Notes under the pieces: model-generated | Seen by the model: only the letters and a program-made list of their open reading frames with translations | The model's database searches: none | What the model was told of the DNA's origin: nothing | Assembly (NCBI GenBank): GCA_963784425.1 | Contig: CAWARM010000015.1 | Location: 196,060 to 260,059 of the forward strand | Length of the DNA: 64,000 bases | DNA from: SHZL01 sp963784425 | GTDB lineage: Bacteria > Pseudomonadota > Gammaproteobacteria > Xanthomonadales > SZUA-36 | Direction of reading: 5' to 3' | Part shown: one piece after another, positions 47,746-57,204 of the stretch | How positions within the stretch are numbered: the stretch's first letter is position 1 | Layout of the letters: the number at the start of each line of letters is the position of its first letter | Program-made: the position numbers and the translations under genes

Positions 47746-49787
47746 TTGACTCCCACCATCAGCCGGCGGCCTTCCCGCGGGTCGCCCAAGCGTTGCATGT
47801 AGTCGGTGTCACCGAGGTTTGACAGGGCGACGTAGGCTTCATAGTGATCCGTAAAAGCCCAGGTCGCTTTGGCCGTGGCAACGAAGTAAGCCGGCAAGTG
47901 TGTATAGAGTCCGTCGGGGTCCAGGTCGTATAGTCCGGAGACATAAATGCCGCTGAGGGAAACAGTCACCTGCGCCGGAAAAAGATAACGCAGCTCTGCA
48001 ATTGCGGTGTGCTTTGGCCGGCTGCGCAGTTGGCGGCTGCCGCCGTCAGGCAGGTCTTCACTTGCGTTGATGTAGGTATAAGCCAGTCGGGTAAAGAATG
48101 CATCGCCAATCCAGCCACTGGTTGCTGTCTCGATGCCGTCAATGGTGACCGGCTCGAAGTTGGTGTAGAGCGCGCGCCGGTCTGCACGTTCGATCAAACC
48201 GTCGATGTTGCTGTGAAACAAGGCAAAGTCTGTGGTCCAGCTACCACCGTACTGGAACAGCACGCCAAGCTCGGAGTTGACGGAAGTCTGGGGGTCCAGG
48301 TCGGGGTTTCCGTAACGCCGCCGGTATAATTCGCGCAGTTTCGGGAAACGCGTGCGTTCAGCGATGGAAGCATGCAGTGACATGCGGGGAGTAGCCTGCC
48401 AGCCCATGGCGATCTGCGGGTTGAACTTACTGGTGGCCTGGTCCAGCTGGGTTTGATCGAAGTAGGCGAAAATTCCACCGGCGGCCACCGACAGCTTCTG
48501 CGTGATCCAGTATTCGTCTTCGGCCGCCAGCGTGTACGTGGTCAGCTCGGCCTTGTTGCCGTCTTCCAACTGGCCTTCACCTATAAAAACGTCGGTCTGC
48601 GCACCGGCACTGAGGATCAGGCTATTGGTCTTCGATGTCTCAAGCGTGGAATACAGATTGCCTCCGTAGGAATAGTCCTCGTTGGCTTCCACGTCATCAA
48701 TCTCGCTGTAGTCCGGGTCACTGTAGGTGGTCAGTTCGCTGTCGTAGGAGTTGTAGTAGAGCTTCAGTGAAAGAGGTATCACGCTGAACTGGTTGGACAG
48801 GCCCACTGTTTGCCGCTTTGAATCCGTCAGGCGCTGATAATCCGGATCCTCAATGTCCGATTCAATCGGCAGGCCCTTGTGCCCGTTCGCCAGGTTGTAG
48901 AAAAACGAGGTGTGTCCCAGTGGGGATTCCAGTGCGTCGAGCTGAAGAAACACGCTGCTGCGTTCATAGTCACTGTTGATGCGGTCACCCTCCGGCTGGC
49001 TGATCTCGGGCGCGTAGTCACCAGACAGGGAATAGTCATCCGCCGACTGGTATTGCGCCGACAGCGCGAAACTGACATTGCCGTTCCCGCCCCCGCCGCT
49101 GGCATGCGCAAACCGCTCATCATCAGCACCCAGCTCCAGCGTGCCATCGAGGAAAGATCCGCTGACACCGGTCTCGGGAACCACGGAGATAACACCGCCT
49201 ACCGCGTTGGTGCCGTAAATGACAGAGGGCGCACTCTTGATCACGTCGATGGAGGCAACCCGTTGCACGGCAATCTCGTTAAGGTCAATCGTGCCCTCGA
49301 ATCCGGATGCTACCGGAATGCCGTCAAATAACACCAGTACGTCGCGGTCCCGATAGCCGCGAACCCAGGCGCGTGCGTCACCCGAAGTGCCTCCAACTTG
49401 CACGTTTACCCCAGGGACGTAGGTCAGCGCCTCGCCAACGGAGTGGGAATTGGTGGCAACGAAGTCCTCAATGTCCAGCTTGCGCACGATCAGGGACGGT
49501 GGTGCCTCGGGTCTTTTGCCCTCAACGATGATCTGCGGTAATTGGAAAACCACATCATCCTCGTCTTCGGGCCTCGTGGCGGCGGGGACATCTTCACCTT
49601 CGGGCTGTACCCCGGCCGCAGTCGAGTTTGGGCTTGAGGTTGAGCCTGAGGTTAAGTTTGAGCTGGAGCCTGCCATGACATGGCCTGGCAGCAGGGTGCA
49701 GACCAGCACGGCCAGCACCACTGATTTCCAGCATGGATCGTTGAGTCCTGGTTTACTCATTGTCACGAGCATTCGATTTAGCTTCAT
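47733..49787 (-). CDS. TonB-dependent receptor linked to a TctABC transporter
   Basis: This 684-residue outer-membrane receptor has a signal-like segment (VVLAVLVCTLLPGHVMAG) and a Ser/Asn/Thr-rich linker. A TonB-box-like FQLPQIIVEG follows, then a plug domain at about residues 85-215 (NSHSVGEALTYVPGVNVQVG, IDVIKSAPSVIYGTNAVGG). The beta-barrel ends in MVGVNCGF with the C-terminal Phe. It would import a ligand with TonB energy. Its start overlaps the GT2 gene (ATGA) and its end overlaps tctC, so it is bound into this operon. An anionic carboxylate or siderophore-like ligand is plausible but not shown. Confidence 0.88.
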   Translation of the reverse strand: MKLNRMLVTMSKPGLNDPCWKSVVLAVLVCTLLPGHVMAGSSSNLTSGSTSSPNSTAAGVQPEGEDVPAATRPEDEDDVVFQLPQIIVEGKRPEAPPSLIVRKLDIEDFVATNSHSVGEALTYVPGVNVQVGGTSGDARAWVRGYRDRDVLVLFDGIPVASGFEGTIDLNEIAVQRVASIDVIKSAPSVIYGTNAVGGVISVVPETGVSGSFLDGTLELGADDERFAHASGGGGNGNVSFALSAQYQSADDYSLSGDYAPEISQPEGDRINSDYERSSVFLQLDALESPLGHTSFFYNLANGHKGLPIESDIEDPDYQRLTDSKRQTVGLSNQFSVIPLSLKLYYNSYDSELTTYSDPDYSEIDDVEANEDYSYGGNLYSTLETSKTNSLILSAGAQTDVFIGEGQLEDGNKAELTTYTLAAEDEYWITQKLSVAAGGIFAYFDQTQLDQATSKFNPQIAMGWQATPRMSLHASIAERTRFPKLRELYRRRYGNPDLDPQTSVNSELGVLFQYGGSWTTDFALFHSNIDGLIERADRRALYTNFEPVTIDGIETATSGWIGDAFFTRLAYTYINASEDLPDGGSRQLRSRPKHTAIAELRYLFPAQVTVSLSGIYVSGLYDLDPDGLYTHLPAYFVATAKATWAFTDHYEAYVALSNLGDTDYMQRLGDPREGRRLMVGVNCGF
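49623..49671. repeat. Degenerate hexamer repeat coding the receptor linker
   Basis: On the plus strand, GAGGTT, GAGCCT and related hexamers repeat about eight times with small changes. On the coding strand they give the SSNLTSGSTSSPNST linker between signal peptide and TonB box. Such runs change length easily by slippage. Confidence 0.5.
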
Positions 49788-50995
49788 GGTAATGGCCCGT
49801 CTACGTATTTTTTTGCTGGTGCAGGCACCCGCCCGAACTGATGCATGATGATCCCCAGGGGAACTGCGGCCGCACAGCCGAGGAAAAACAACACCTGCAT
49901 GGGTACTACGGCAAAGGCAAACGCGCCACTGCGTTTTTGCACAAGGTAGCGGTAAAAGGCCAGCTGGGTCCAGATCATGGCCACAATCAGAGCCAGCGGC
50001 ACCACGGCCCAGGGATTGGGTGCCAGCCAGTAGGCACCGACAGGCAGCAACACAGCCAGAACTGCACTCAACGCAGAGCCTGCACTGCTACCGGTCGGGT
50101 TGACGCACCATGCGCAGATCGCCCCAGCCAGCAGGAATGCCAGCGCCGGCCAAATGGCTGCATGCTGCCCGGTGAGAAGAAGCACCAGCAGGGACAGGCC
50201 AAACAAGCCGGCCAGAAACGTGGCGATTCTTGAACTGAGGCTGAGGTTCAGGTCGCTGGACGCGCGGCCTTCACGCAGCACCAATCCTACCCACGGGATA
50301 CCGCGATGGAAAATGTCCGTCTTGAGCAGGTTCCAGAATGTCCAGCGTTTCATGTGCTGCCCAAGCATGGTCTTTTCCAGCCGGATCCTGTATCCGGACG
50401 CGCGCAGGCGTGCGCCCAGTTCAATATCCTCGATGCTTGGGCGTTCATAGTCTTCGCTGAAGCCGCCTACCTGCAATAAGACCTCGCGCCGGATCGCGCC
50501 GCAGCCTGTCCAGAACGTAAAGGCCTCCTCGTTACCTGTTTGATGTACCCAGTGATGCAACAGGTTGCGATATTGCGAAAGAAAGGATGCGTGTCCGGGT
50601 TGGTCATCGTAACTGCCAAACACGGCACAGACTTCGGGGTCAGCGTCCAGCGTTCGCACCGCCATGTTGATGGCTGCCGGATCGAGAAGGACATCGGCAT
50701 CGGTGAAAAAAATAATGTCGCCGCGTGCTTCCCCGACCCCCAGGTTGCGTGCACTGGCTGGCCCGAGCATTTGCTCACGCCTGATTAACCGAGCGCCGCG
50801 ACGCGCTGCCGCAGCGTGTGTCATCCCGTCGGTGGAGCCATCGTCCACCAGGATGATCTCGTGTAATGGATAAACCGAGGCGGCAATCGCAGCCAGGCAC
50901 TTTTCCAGGTCAGATCCTCCGTTGAATACGGGGATTACCACGGATACACGCGTTTGGCTTTGAATCTCCACTGCAGGTCCAGATGAGGTTTTCAT
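49784..50995 (-). CDS. Glycosyltransferase family 2 with C-terminal membrane helices
   Basis: This 403-residue GT-A fold protein has VSVVIPVFNGGSDLEKCLAA, EIILVDDGSTDG, ASARNLGVGEARGD and the metal motif FFTDADVLL; QVGGFSEDYERPSIEDIELG is the ED-type acceptor loop. Residues 255-385 hold about four helices. It probably adds sugar to a membrane-bound acceptor. It is the first gene of the operon with the TonB receptor and tctCAB, an odd partner. It may instead belong functionally with the glycan locus 5 kb away. Confidence 0.85.
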   Translation of the reverse strand: MKTSSGPAVEIQSQTRVSVVIPVFNGGSDLEKCLAAIAASVYPLHEIILVDDGSTDGMTHAAAARRGARLIRREQMLGPASARNLGVGEARGDIIFFTDADVLLDPAAINMAVRTLDADPEVCAVFGSYDDQPGHASFLSQYRNLLHHWVHQTGNEEAFTFWTGCGAIRREVLLQVGGFSEDYERPSIEDIELGARLRASGYRIRLEKTMLGQHMKRWTFWNLLKTDIFHRGIPWVGLVLREGRASSDLNLSLSSRIATFLAGLFGLSLLVLLLTGQHAAIWPALAFLLAGAICAWCVNPTGSSAGSALSAVLAVLLPVGAYWLAPNPWAVVPLALIVAMIWTQLAFYRYLVQKRSGAFAFAVVPMQVLFFLGCAAAVPLGIIMHQFGRVPAPAKKYVDGPLP

Positions 50996-51086
50996 TCGAT
51001 AACCAAGGGTCGGGATTCTGATGATCCGTCAATATACCAGATCAGCTCCATGGTCGATTGCTCAAGGGTGGGCGCAACATAGTTCT

Positions 51087-51116
51087 TTGCCGTGCCGACG
51101 CGGGTACGACTATAAT
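51087..51116 (+). promoter_or_regulatory. Sigma70-type promoter before the beta-lactamase-like gene
   Basis: TTGCCG (51087-51092) and a perfect TATAAT (51111-51116) are 18 bases apart. Transcription would start near 51123, which leaves only about 19 bases before ATG 51142 and almost none before ATG 51124. Confidence 0.65.
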
Positions 51117-51141
51117 CCCCAACATGCTGCATCACCTCCAG

Positions 51142-52326
51142 ATGAAAGGCGTGATCATGGGCGCACTGCTGCTCGCCTGCTCCACTGCGCCGGCTGCACC
51201 CATATCGCCCTCGCAGCAATCATTGGCGGATAAATTCGAAAGCTGGTTCAGGCAGCAGGTTGAGCAAGATAAAATCCTCGGTGCTGCCTATGCTGTGGTG
51301 TCAAAGGAAAGCGTGATCCGCATGGGCATCGCTGGTTTCACCGATACCAGCCGCAAGCAGCGCATCAACACCGACACTGTTTTCCGGCTGGCCTCGGTTT
51401 CGAAAACCTTTGCCGCTGAACTGACAGCACAGATGGTGCAGGAGGGTTCGCTGTCACTGGATGATCCGGTTACCGAGTATCTGCCGGCGTTTCACATCAA
51501 AGGTGATGCCAGCAAGATTCACATTCAGAATCTGCTTGGGCAAAGCACAGGGCTGGTCTCCCATGCCTATGACAACCTGATTGAAGAGGGCGTGCCTGCG
51601 GCGGAAATCCAGCAAAGGATGGCGGAACTGACCCTGACCTGCATACCGGGCGATTGCTACACGTACCAGAACAGCGTCTTTAGCCTGATCCAGCCGGTGG
51701 TGGAAAAAGTGGGCGCCAATTCCTATGCCAGGCTGCTGAATCAGCGCATCTTCAAACCCCTGGATATGTACACCGCGTCCGTTGGTTTTGATGCCTTCAT
51801 GGCCAACCGTAACCGTGCGCAGCCGCACGTTATGAGCAAAGGCAAGTGGAAAACCGTGAAGGTGCTGCCCAATTACTATAACGTCGCGCCCGCAGCCGGC
51901 GTGAATGCCAGCATAGACGACATGAGCAAGTGGCTGATGGCGCAGTTGGGGGCAAACCCGCAGGTCATAACGCCGGAAGTAATCAACATGGTGGTACAGC
52001 CCAGGGTAAGGACTCCGCAAAGCCTGCAGCACAAGGATTGGAAGAGTATCCTGACCGACGCGCACTACGGCTTGGGTTGGCGCGTGTACCAACTGGGTGA
52101 CGAGCACATTGCTTACCACAGCGGCTGGGTATCCGGTTACCGCGCGGATGTAGCCTGGTCGGCCAGCCACAACATCGGTATCGTCGTACTGATGAATGTT
52201 GAAAGTAACAACATCAGCGCCCTAACGGAGAGGTTCTGGGAGCTGGCTTTTGCCAGGGGGGGGCCTGCGGCGAAAAGCGCTTCAACCGTGGGATCGTCGG
52301 CTAACCCCGTCGGCAATACCTACTAA
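51142..52326 (+). CDS. Exported serine hydrolase, beta-lactamase class C / penicillin-binding family
   Basis: This 394-residue protein has a short signal (MKGVIMGALLLACSTAPAAP) that may be a lipoprotein signal (LLLAC). Active-site motifs are ASVSKTF (Ser-85 and Lys-88, the SxxK pair), YQNSVFSL for YxN, and YHSGWVSGY in the place of KTG. The length and serine motifs suit esterases, D-aminopeptidases and class C beta-lactamases; antibiotic resistance should not be assumed. Start 51142 is chosen for the signal peptide. With transcription starting near 51123, ATG 51124 would be nearly leaderless. It converges on the GH16 gene with one base between stops. Confidence 0.83.
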   Translation: MKGVIMGALLLACSTAPAAPISPSQQSLADKFESWFRQQVEQDKILGAAYAVVSKESVIRMGIAGFTDTSRKQRINTDTVFRLASVSKTFAAELTAQMVQEGSLSLDDPVTEYLPAFHIKGDASKIHIQNLLGQSTGLVSHAYDNLIEEGVPAAEIQQRMAELTLTCIPGDCYTYQNSVFSLIQPVVEKVGANSYARLLNQRIFKPLDMYTASVGFDAFMANRNRAQPHVMSKGKWKTVKVLPNYYNVAPAAGVNASIDDMSKWLMAQLGANPQVITPEVINMVVQPRVRTPQSLQHKDWKSILTDAHYGLGWRVYQLGDEHIAYHSGWVSGYRADVAWSASHNIGIVVLMNVESNNISALTERFWELAFARGGPAAKSASTVGSSANPVGNTY

Positions 52327-52327
52327 C

Positions 52328-53450
52328 TCATGGACTGACGGAAACCGTCACACTGTTGCTCGGTGCAGACTCAGCAACGGCATTGAACGCCGTTACCCGG
52401 TAAATGTGCTGCCCGCTCGGGGCGCTGTCAACGTAAGCGGTTACACCCGCCGCCAGCGTAGCGACCACCTTGAAATCCGCGCTGGCCTTGCCCTTGGGCT
52501 TCCAGGCACGATATACCCTGTAACCCGTTTCGTTGTTGGCCGCGTCGGTCCAGCTGAGGTTCACATGGCTGCCATTGACACTGGCAGACAGATTGGTGGG
52601 TGCCGCGGGTGGACCGGGATCGACCGGACCACCACCCAGGCGCGTGACCATGATGTAATCAATGTCCCAGGTAAAGCGCTGGTTTTGAGCCGGGTTGCTT
52701 ACCGGCGCCAGCGACGCGTCAAAGGCATCCGGCCAGGTTGTTCCCCCGGCCCACAGGCTGGCGCGGGCGGGTTGCAGCTGGTCCGGAACGGGGGTGGTAT
52801 GGGTCTCCACCAGGACGTCGTTCACGTACCATTCCACCCGGTCGGGGTACCAGCGCATGGCATAATCATTCCAGTTCTGCCAGTTGTAGCCAGCGAGGTA
52901 GATGTACCCACCGAGGTTATGGGTGCCGTCCCCGTAGGTGCTGCCCGGCGCACCCCAGTCATTCCAGCTGGTCACCAGCACCTGGTCTGGTCAACTGCTT
53001 GCTCAATACTTCGAAGTCAATCTCATCCGACAGCCAGCTGCCTTTCTGGCGCTTCTGGTTGTAGGTGAAAAAAGCCGCAACCAGGCCCGGCTGGTAAGTG
53101 TTCAGCCGCGCCCGCGCCAGGTATTCCACGCCCCCGGTGTTGTCAAAATTCGTCAGCGAATAAATTTCTGTTCCCAGCACGCGCTGCCCAGGCAGACTGG
53201 GGTTAAAGGTATCCAGGGGCAGCGAGATGTACTTCACGACCCCTTCGGCGCTGAACACGGGCGTATTGCCGAATTGCGTCCGGTCGCCGATCGTCCAGGT
53301 GGCCAAACCCCAGGTTGCCGTGTCGAGTCCCGGTCCGGAAAAATCATCGAACAGGAGGATTTGCTCAGCCTGTACGTTCAGGCTGCACGCCAAAGCGGCA
53401 CAGCAACAAAGCCACCAGGCTACCACTTGCTTTGGATGTTTCTCCGGCAT
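52328..53450 (-). pseudogene. Secreted GH16 glycoside hydrolase with Fn3 domain, one frameshift
   Basis: ATG 53450 has an AGGAA site and a signal peptide (WWLCCCAALACSLNVQAEQ). The GH16 domain shows the catalytic EIDFE (Glu-143, Asp-145, Glu-147). Near 52985 the frame ends early, while the rest (QVLVTSWNDWG onwards, then an Fn3 domain starting PAAPTNLSASVNGSHVNLSW) continues in the next frame. The length of 1123 bases is 3x374+1, which fits one inserted base, probably in ACCAGACC. GH16 enzymes cut beta-glucans, agar, carrageenan or laminarin; the substrate is unknown. As it stands the product would lose the end of the catalytic domain and the Fn3 domain. Confidence 0.78.
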
Positions 53451-53561
53451 TTCCTGCGCCCCCCATGGCTGATTCGCAGCACCAGCATAAGCGAAATTCA
53501 ACATTAAAGCTGGCTGATATGGTAAAAATGGGCTACCCCTTTTTACCCCCGGTGAACCCAT

Positions 53562-55313
53562 ATGAGCCGAACACTTTCCCAGTTGATGGCCTTTTTGTTT
53601 TTTGTCTTGCTGGCTGGCTGCGGTCCGCGTGAGGAGGCCAGTGCACCGGTTGAAGCAGCTGCTGTAATGCCGTTCGCTGATGTCGTCATCCGGGACACTG
53701 CAGTTTATACACTGAACCCTGATCAGCACTGGGCAGAAGCTGTGGCCGTCCGTGATGGCCAGATCGTGATGGTGGGCAGTAACGAGGAAGCGGAACCATT
53801 CACCGGCCCGGACACCACCGTGCTATCCCAACCCGGGGGACTGGTTCTGCCCGGCTTCCAGGATGCGCACGCCCATCCCTACACATCGGGCCTGGATTAT
53901 TTCGATTGCAGCCTGGATATCCTGCCGTCAACGGTGCAGACCTACCTCGACAAGATCAGCGAATGTAAATCCTCCATGGCGGATCGAGAGTGGATCATCG
54001 GTGGCGGCTGGCAGCTCACGGCGTTTGCGCCCAGCGGCATACCCAACAAGACTCTGTTGGACGCAGTGATCAGCGACCGCCCGGTGTTGTTCTACTCCAG
54101 CGATGGTCATACCGCCTGGGCCAACAGCCGCGCACTGGAGATCGCCGGGATCACAGCCGAGACCCCCGATCCTCCCCATGGCCGCATAGACCGCGATCCG
54201 GCTACGGGTGAGGCGGTCGGCAGTTTCCAGGAATCCGCGATGGATCTGATCCGGTCGCATGTGCCGCCGCCTCCAGCCAGCCAGCGTGAGGCGGGCATGC
54301 GCCGTGCGATCGACTACCTCCACAGCCTTGGTATTACCGCCATGCAGGAGGCCGCCGCCAGCGCGGACCCGCAAGATCCGCTGCAGGCACTGGAAACCTA
54401 CCGCAGCTTTGCCGACAACGGCGAATTGCAAATGCACACGGTGATTTCCCTGTTGTGGGACGATGAGCAAGGCTTGGAGCAGATCCCCCGGATCGTCGCC
54501 GCGCGAGACCGCTACACCGGTGGACTGATCACTGCCAACACGGTCAAGTTTTTCCTCGATGGCGTGGTCGAGCCCCGCACGGCGGCGCTGCTTGCGGACT
54601 ATACGGACCAGCCGGGCTACAAAGGCGAGCTGAAAATGGCGCCCGAAGTCCTCAACGAGGCCGTGGCGCAGCTGGACGCGCAAGGTTTCCAGGTGCATAT
54701 CCACGTGATCGGGGATGCCGCCGTGCGCGCGGCCCTGGACGCGTTTGAATTTGCCCTTAAACGTAACGGTCCGACCAATGGCCGGCATCACCTTGCGCAT
54801 GTTGAGTTCGTCGACCCCGCTGACATCAGTCGCTTCGCTGAGCTCAATGTCACGGCAACCTTTTCACCACTATGGGCCGTGGAGGACAGCTTCCTGACGG
54901 AGCTGACCCTGCCCCGGGTTGGGCCGGAACGGTACCGCTGGACCTATCCCATCAACAGCATTGTGCAAGCCAAAGGCCGCGTTGCCTTCGGTTCGGATTG
55001 GAACGTGTCATCGCCCGACCCGCTATTGGCCATCGAGACGGCCGTCACCCGCATTGAGCCCCTGGAAGGCAAAACGCCCGTGTTCATGCCGCAGGAACGC
55101 ATTACACTCGAAGAAGCCCTCGCAGCCGCGACCATCAATGCGGCCTACGTCAATCATCTCGATGACAGCACGGGCACTATCGAGCCGGGTAAGCGGGGCG
55201 ATCTCGTGATTCTCGACACCAACTTGTTCGAAATTGAGCCAGCGGGCATTTCCGATGCAAAAGTCGTTGCCACGCTGTTCGGCGGGGAAGTAGTGTATTC
55301 GCGCCAGGAGTAA
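53562..55313 (+). CDS. Lipoprotein amidohydrolase, YtcJ-like
   Basis: This 583-residue protein starts with a lipoprotein signal (FFVLLAGCGPRE, lipobox LAGC), so it is likely membrane-anchored in the periplasm. Metal motifs follow the amidohydrolase-3 order: LPGFQDAHAHPYTSG, then HIHVIGDAAVR, HLAHVEFVDPAD, and AFGSDWNVSSPDP. The end GTIEPGKRGDLVILDTNL is typical. Substrates in this group are mostly unknown. It lies 2 bases before a TPR membrane protein and diverges from the GH16 gene over 111 bases. Confidence 0.87.
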   Translation: MSRTLSQLMAFLFFVLLAGCGPREEASAPVEAAAVMPFADVVIRDTAVYTLNPDQHWAEAVAVRDGQIVMVGSNEEAEPFTGPDTTVLSQPGGLVLPGFQDAHAHPYTSGLDYFDCSLDILPSTVQTYLDKISECKSSMADREWIIGGGWQLTAFAPSGIPNKTLLDAVISDRPVLFYSSDGHTAWANSRALEIAGITAETPDPPHGRIDRDPATGEAVGSFQESAMDLIRSHVPPPPASQREAGMRRAIDYLHSLGITAMQEAAASADPQDPLQALETYRSFADNGELQMHTVISLLWDDEQGLEQIPRIVAARDRYTGGLITANTVKFFLDGVVEPRTAALLADYTDQPGYKGELKMAPEVLNEAVAQLDAQGFQVHIHVIGDAAVRAALDAFEFALKRNGPTNGRHHLAHVEFVDPADISRFAELNVTATFSPLWAVEDSFLTELTLPRVGPERYRWTYPINSIVQAKGRVAFGSDWNVSSPDPLLAIETAVTRIEPLEGKTPVFMPQERITLEEALAAATINAAYVNHLDDSTGTIEPGKRGDLVILDTNLFEIEPAGISDAKVVATLFGGEVVYSRQE

Positions 55314-55315
55314 TT

Positions 55316-57127
55316 ATGTCTTTTTTTGAAGAGCTCAAGCGCCGTAACGTGATTCGCATGGCCGTGCTGTACGGCATAGCCAGTTGGCTGATCCTGCAGA
55401 TTGCCGATGTGTTGTTTGACCAGCTCCAGGTGCCGGGCTGGGCGTTTCGCTTTGTGCTCGGTCTGCTGGCTCTCGGTTTCCCCTTTGCGCTGATTTTTTC
55501 CTGGGTTTTTGAACTCACGCCGGAAGGCATCAAGCGCGAGCGTGATATCGATCGCCAGCAATCGATCACCCACGAGACCGGGCGCAAGATCAACATCACG
55601 ATTATCGTGCTGTTGGTATTGGCCATCGGTGGCCTGATTGCTGACCGGCTGATTCCTGAGCAGGCATCCGCCCCGCCTGGTGCCGGCGAGGTCAGTGGCG
55701 CAGCAACTGCAGCCGCACCCATCACGTCGTCGACCCCGGAGGAGAGCGAGCTTTCCATTGCGGTGCTGCCGTTTGTGAACATGAGCGGGGACCCGGAAAA
55801 CGAGTATTTTTCCGATGGCCTCTCCGAGGAATTGCTCAATACCCTGGTGCAGATCCCCGAGCTGAAAGTCACCGGACGTACCTCCTCCTTCGCCTTCAAG
55901 GGGCAAAACGTCGACCTGCGCGAGGTGGGAGAGCGGCTCAACGTGGCCAACGTGCTGGAAGGCAGCGTGCGCAAGGCAAACAACCGCGTGCGCATCACCG
56001 CACAGCTGGTCAAGACCAGGGATGGTTACCACCTCTGGTCGGAAACCTTTGACCGGGACCTGGACGATATTTTTGCCATACAGGCGGATATCGCTGAAAA
56101 AGTGGCGCAGGCACTGAGCCTCACCTTGCTAAGCGGGGGTAAACAGGCCGCTGGCGGGACGCACAACGCCGAGGCCTATGAGGCGTACCTGCGCGGACAA
56201 CACATTTATCAGGGGTCTCCGGATGACCCGGTCGCTCTTGCGAGCGCGAGGCAATTTTTTGAACAAGCCATTGCGCTGGACCCCGCGTACGTCGCTCCCT
56301 GGTATGGCATGTACAGCTACTGGGACCGGATGAACCGTAACGGCCTGGAGGCTTTTGATGTCAGCGCCGCCAAGATGCAAGCCCAGGCTGACAAGCTGGA
56401 ACAGCTTGCACCCACCAGCGCCGAGGCTCTGCTGGCAAAGGCGCGCAGCGCCCAGCTGGCTCTCGACTGGCCCAGGGCATTTGCACTATACAAAGACGCG
56501 CGCGACAAGTTTCCCGGCAGCGTCGAAACAAATACTTTATTTGGAACGGCGGTGGGTTTGACCGGCCACCCGAAGGAGGGGCTGGCCATTATCGAAGCCG
56601 GGGGCAAGCTGGACCCCCTGTCAGTCGAAGCGCTCATCCGCTATAGCATCATCGCCTATCAGTTGGGAAATTGCAGCGAACTCCAACCCGTCGTGGAACG
56701 GGCATTGGAACTCTCGCCGGACACCAGCCGGGTGCGCGGCTATATGGGGTATTGCCTGCTGAACGAGGGTGATGCAGGCGAACAGGCATTGACCTGGCTG
56801 GCGCAGGAACCAATTGGATTCATCCGCTATACCGGCAACGCCATTGCACTGCACCGCTTGGGTCGACTCGATGAAGCCGCCAATGAACTGAAACTGTTGC
56901 AGGCCGATTCAGGCGATTCAGCTGCCTACCAGTATGCGCAAATCCATGCCCAGTGGGGCGAAAACGTGCAGGCGCTGGACGGGCTGCAAAGGGCGCTGGA
57001 CGTTCACGATCCGGGGGTACTTTTGATGGGTATCGATCCTTTCCTCAACCCCTTGCGGCAGGAACCGCGTTTCCAGGAATTGTTGAAGGAGGCGGGTTTG
57101 GCCGACTGTTGCGAGCTGAACGAGTAG
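55316..57127 (+). CDS. Membrane protein with TolB/FlgO-like and TPR domains
   Basis: This protein has 603 residues. The first 120 contain the conserved start FFEELKRRNVIRMAVLYGIA and three hydrophobic helices, with a loop RERDIDRQQS on the cytoplasmic side. A FlgO/TolB-N-like domain follows at about 145-265 (SELSIAVLPFVNMSGDPENE, FSDGLSEELLNTL, VLEGSVRKANNRVRITAQL), then TPR-like helices to the end. This layout is widespread in marine Gammaproteobacteria, usually with no known function and sometimes as the tail of signalling proteins. No cyclase or DNA-binding domain is present. It starts two bases after the amidohydrolase stop, so the two are probably co-translated. Confidence 0.82.
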   Translation: MSFFEELKRRNVIRMAVLYGIASWLILQIADVLFDQLQVPGWAFRFVLGLLALGFPFALIFSWVFELTPEGIKRERDIDRQQSITHETGRKINITIIVLLVLAIGGLIADRLIPEQASAPPGAGEVSGAATAAAPITSSTPEESELSIAVLPFVNMSGDPENEYFSDGLSEELLNTLVQIPELKVTGRTSSFAFKGQNVDLREVGERLNVANVLEGSVRKANNRVRITAQLVKTRDGYHLWSETFDRDLDDIFAIQADIAEKVAQALSLTLLSGGKQAAGGTHNAEAYEAYLRGQHIYQGSPDDPVALASARQFFEQAIALDPAYVAPWYGMYSYWDRMNRNGLEAFDVSAAKMQAQADKLEQLAPTSAEALLAKARSAQLALDWPRAFALYKDARDKFPGSVETNTLFGTAVGLTGHPKEGLAIIEAGGKLDPLSVEALIRYSIIAYQLGNCSELQPVVERALELSPDTSRVRGYMGYCLLNEGDAGEQALTWLAQEPIGFIRYTGNAIALHRLGRLDEAANELKLLQADSGDSAAYQYAQIHAQWGENVQALDGLQRALDVHDPGVLLMGIDPFLNPLRQEPRFQELLKEAGLADCCELNE

Positions 57128-57204
57128 ATCGTGGTGTTCAATTTTCGCACACCGGTAGTGGCATGCGATCGCCAGGGCCGGGATTGATCACCGGGGAGCC
57201 TCTC

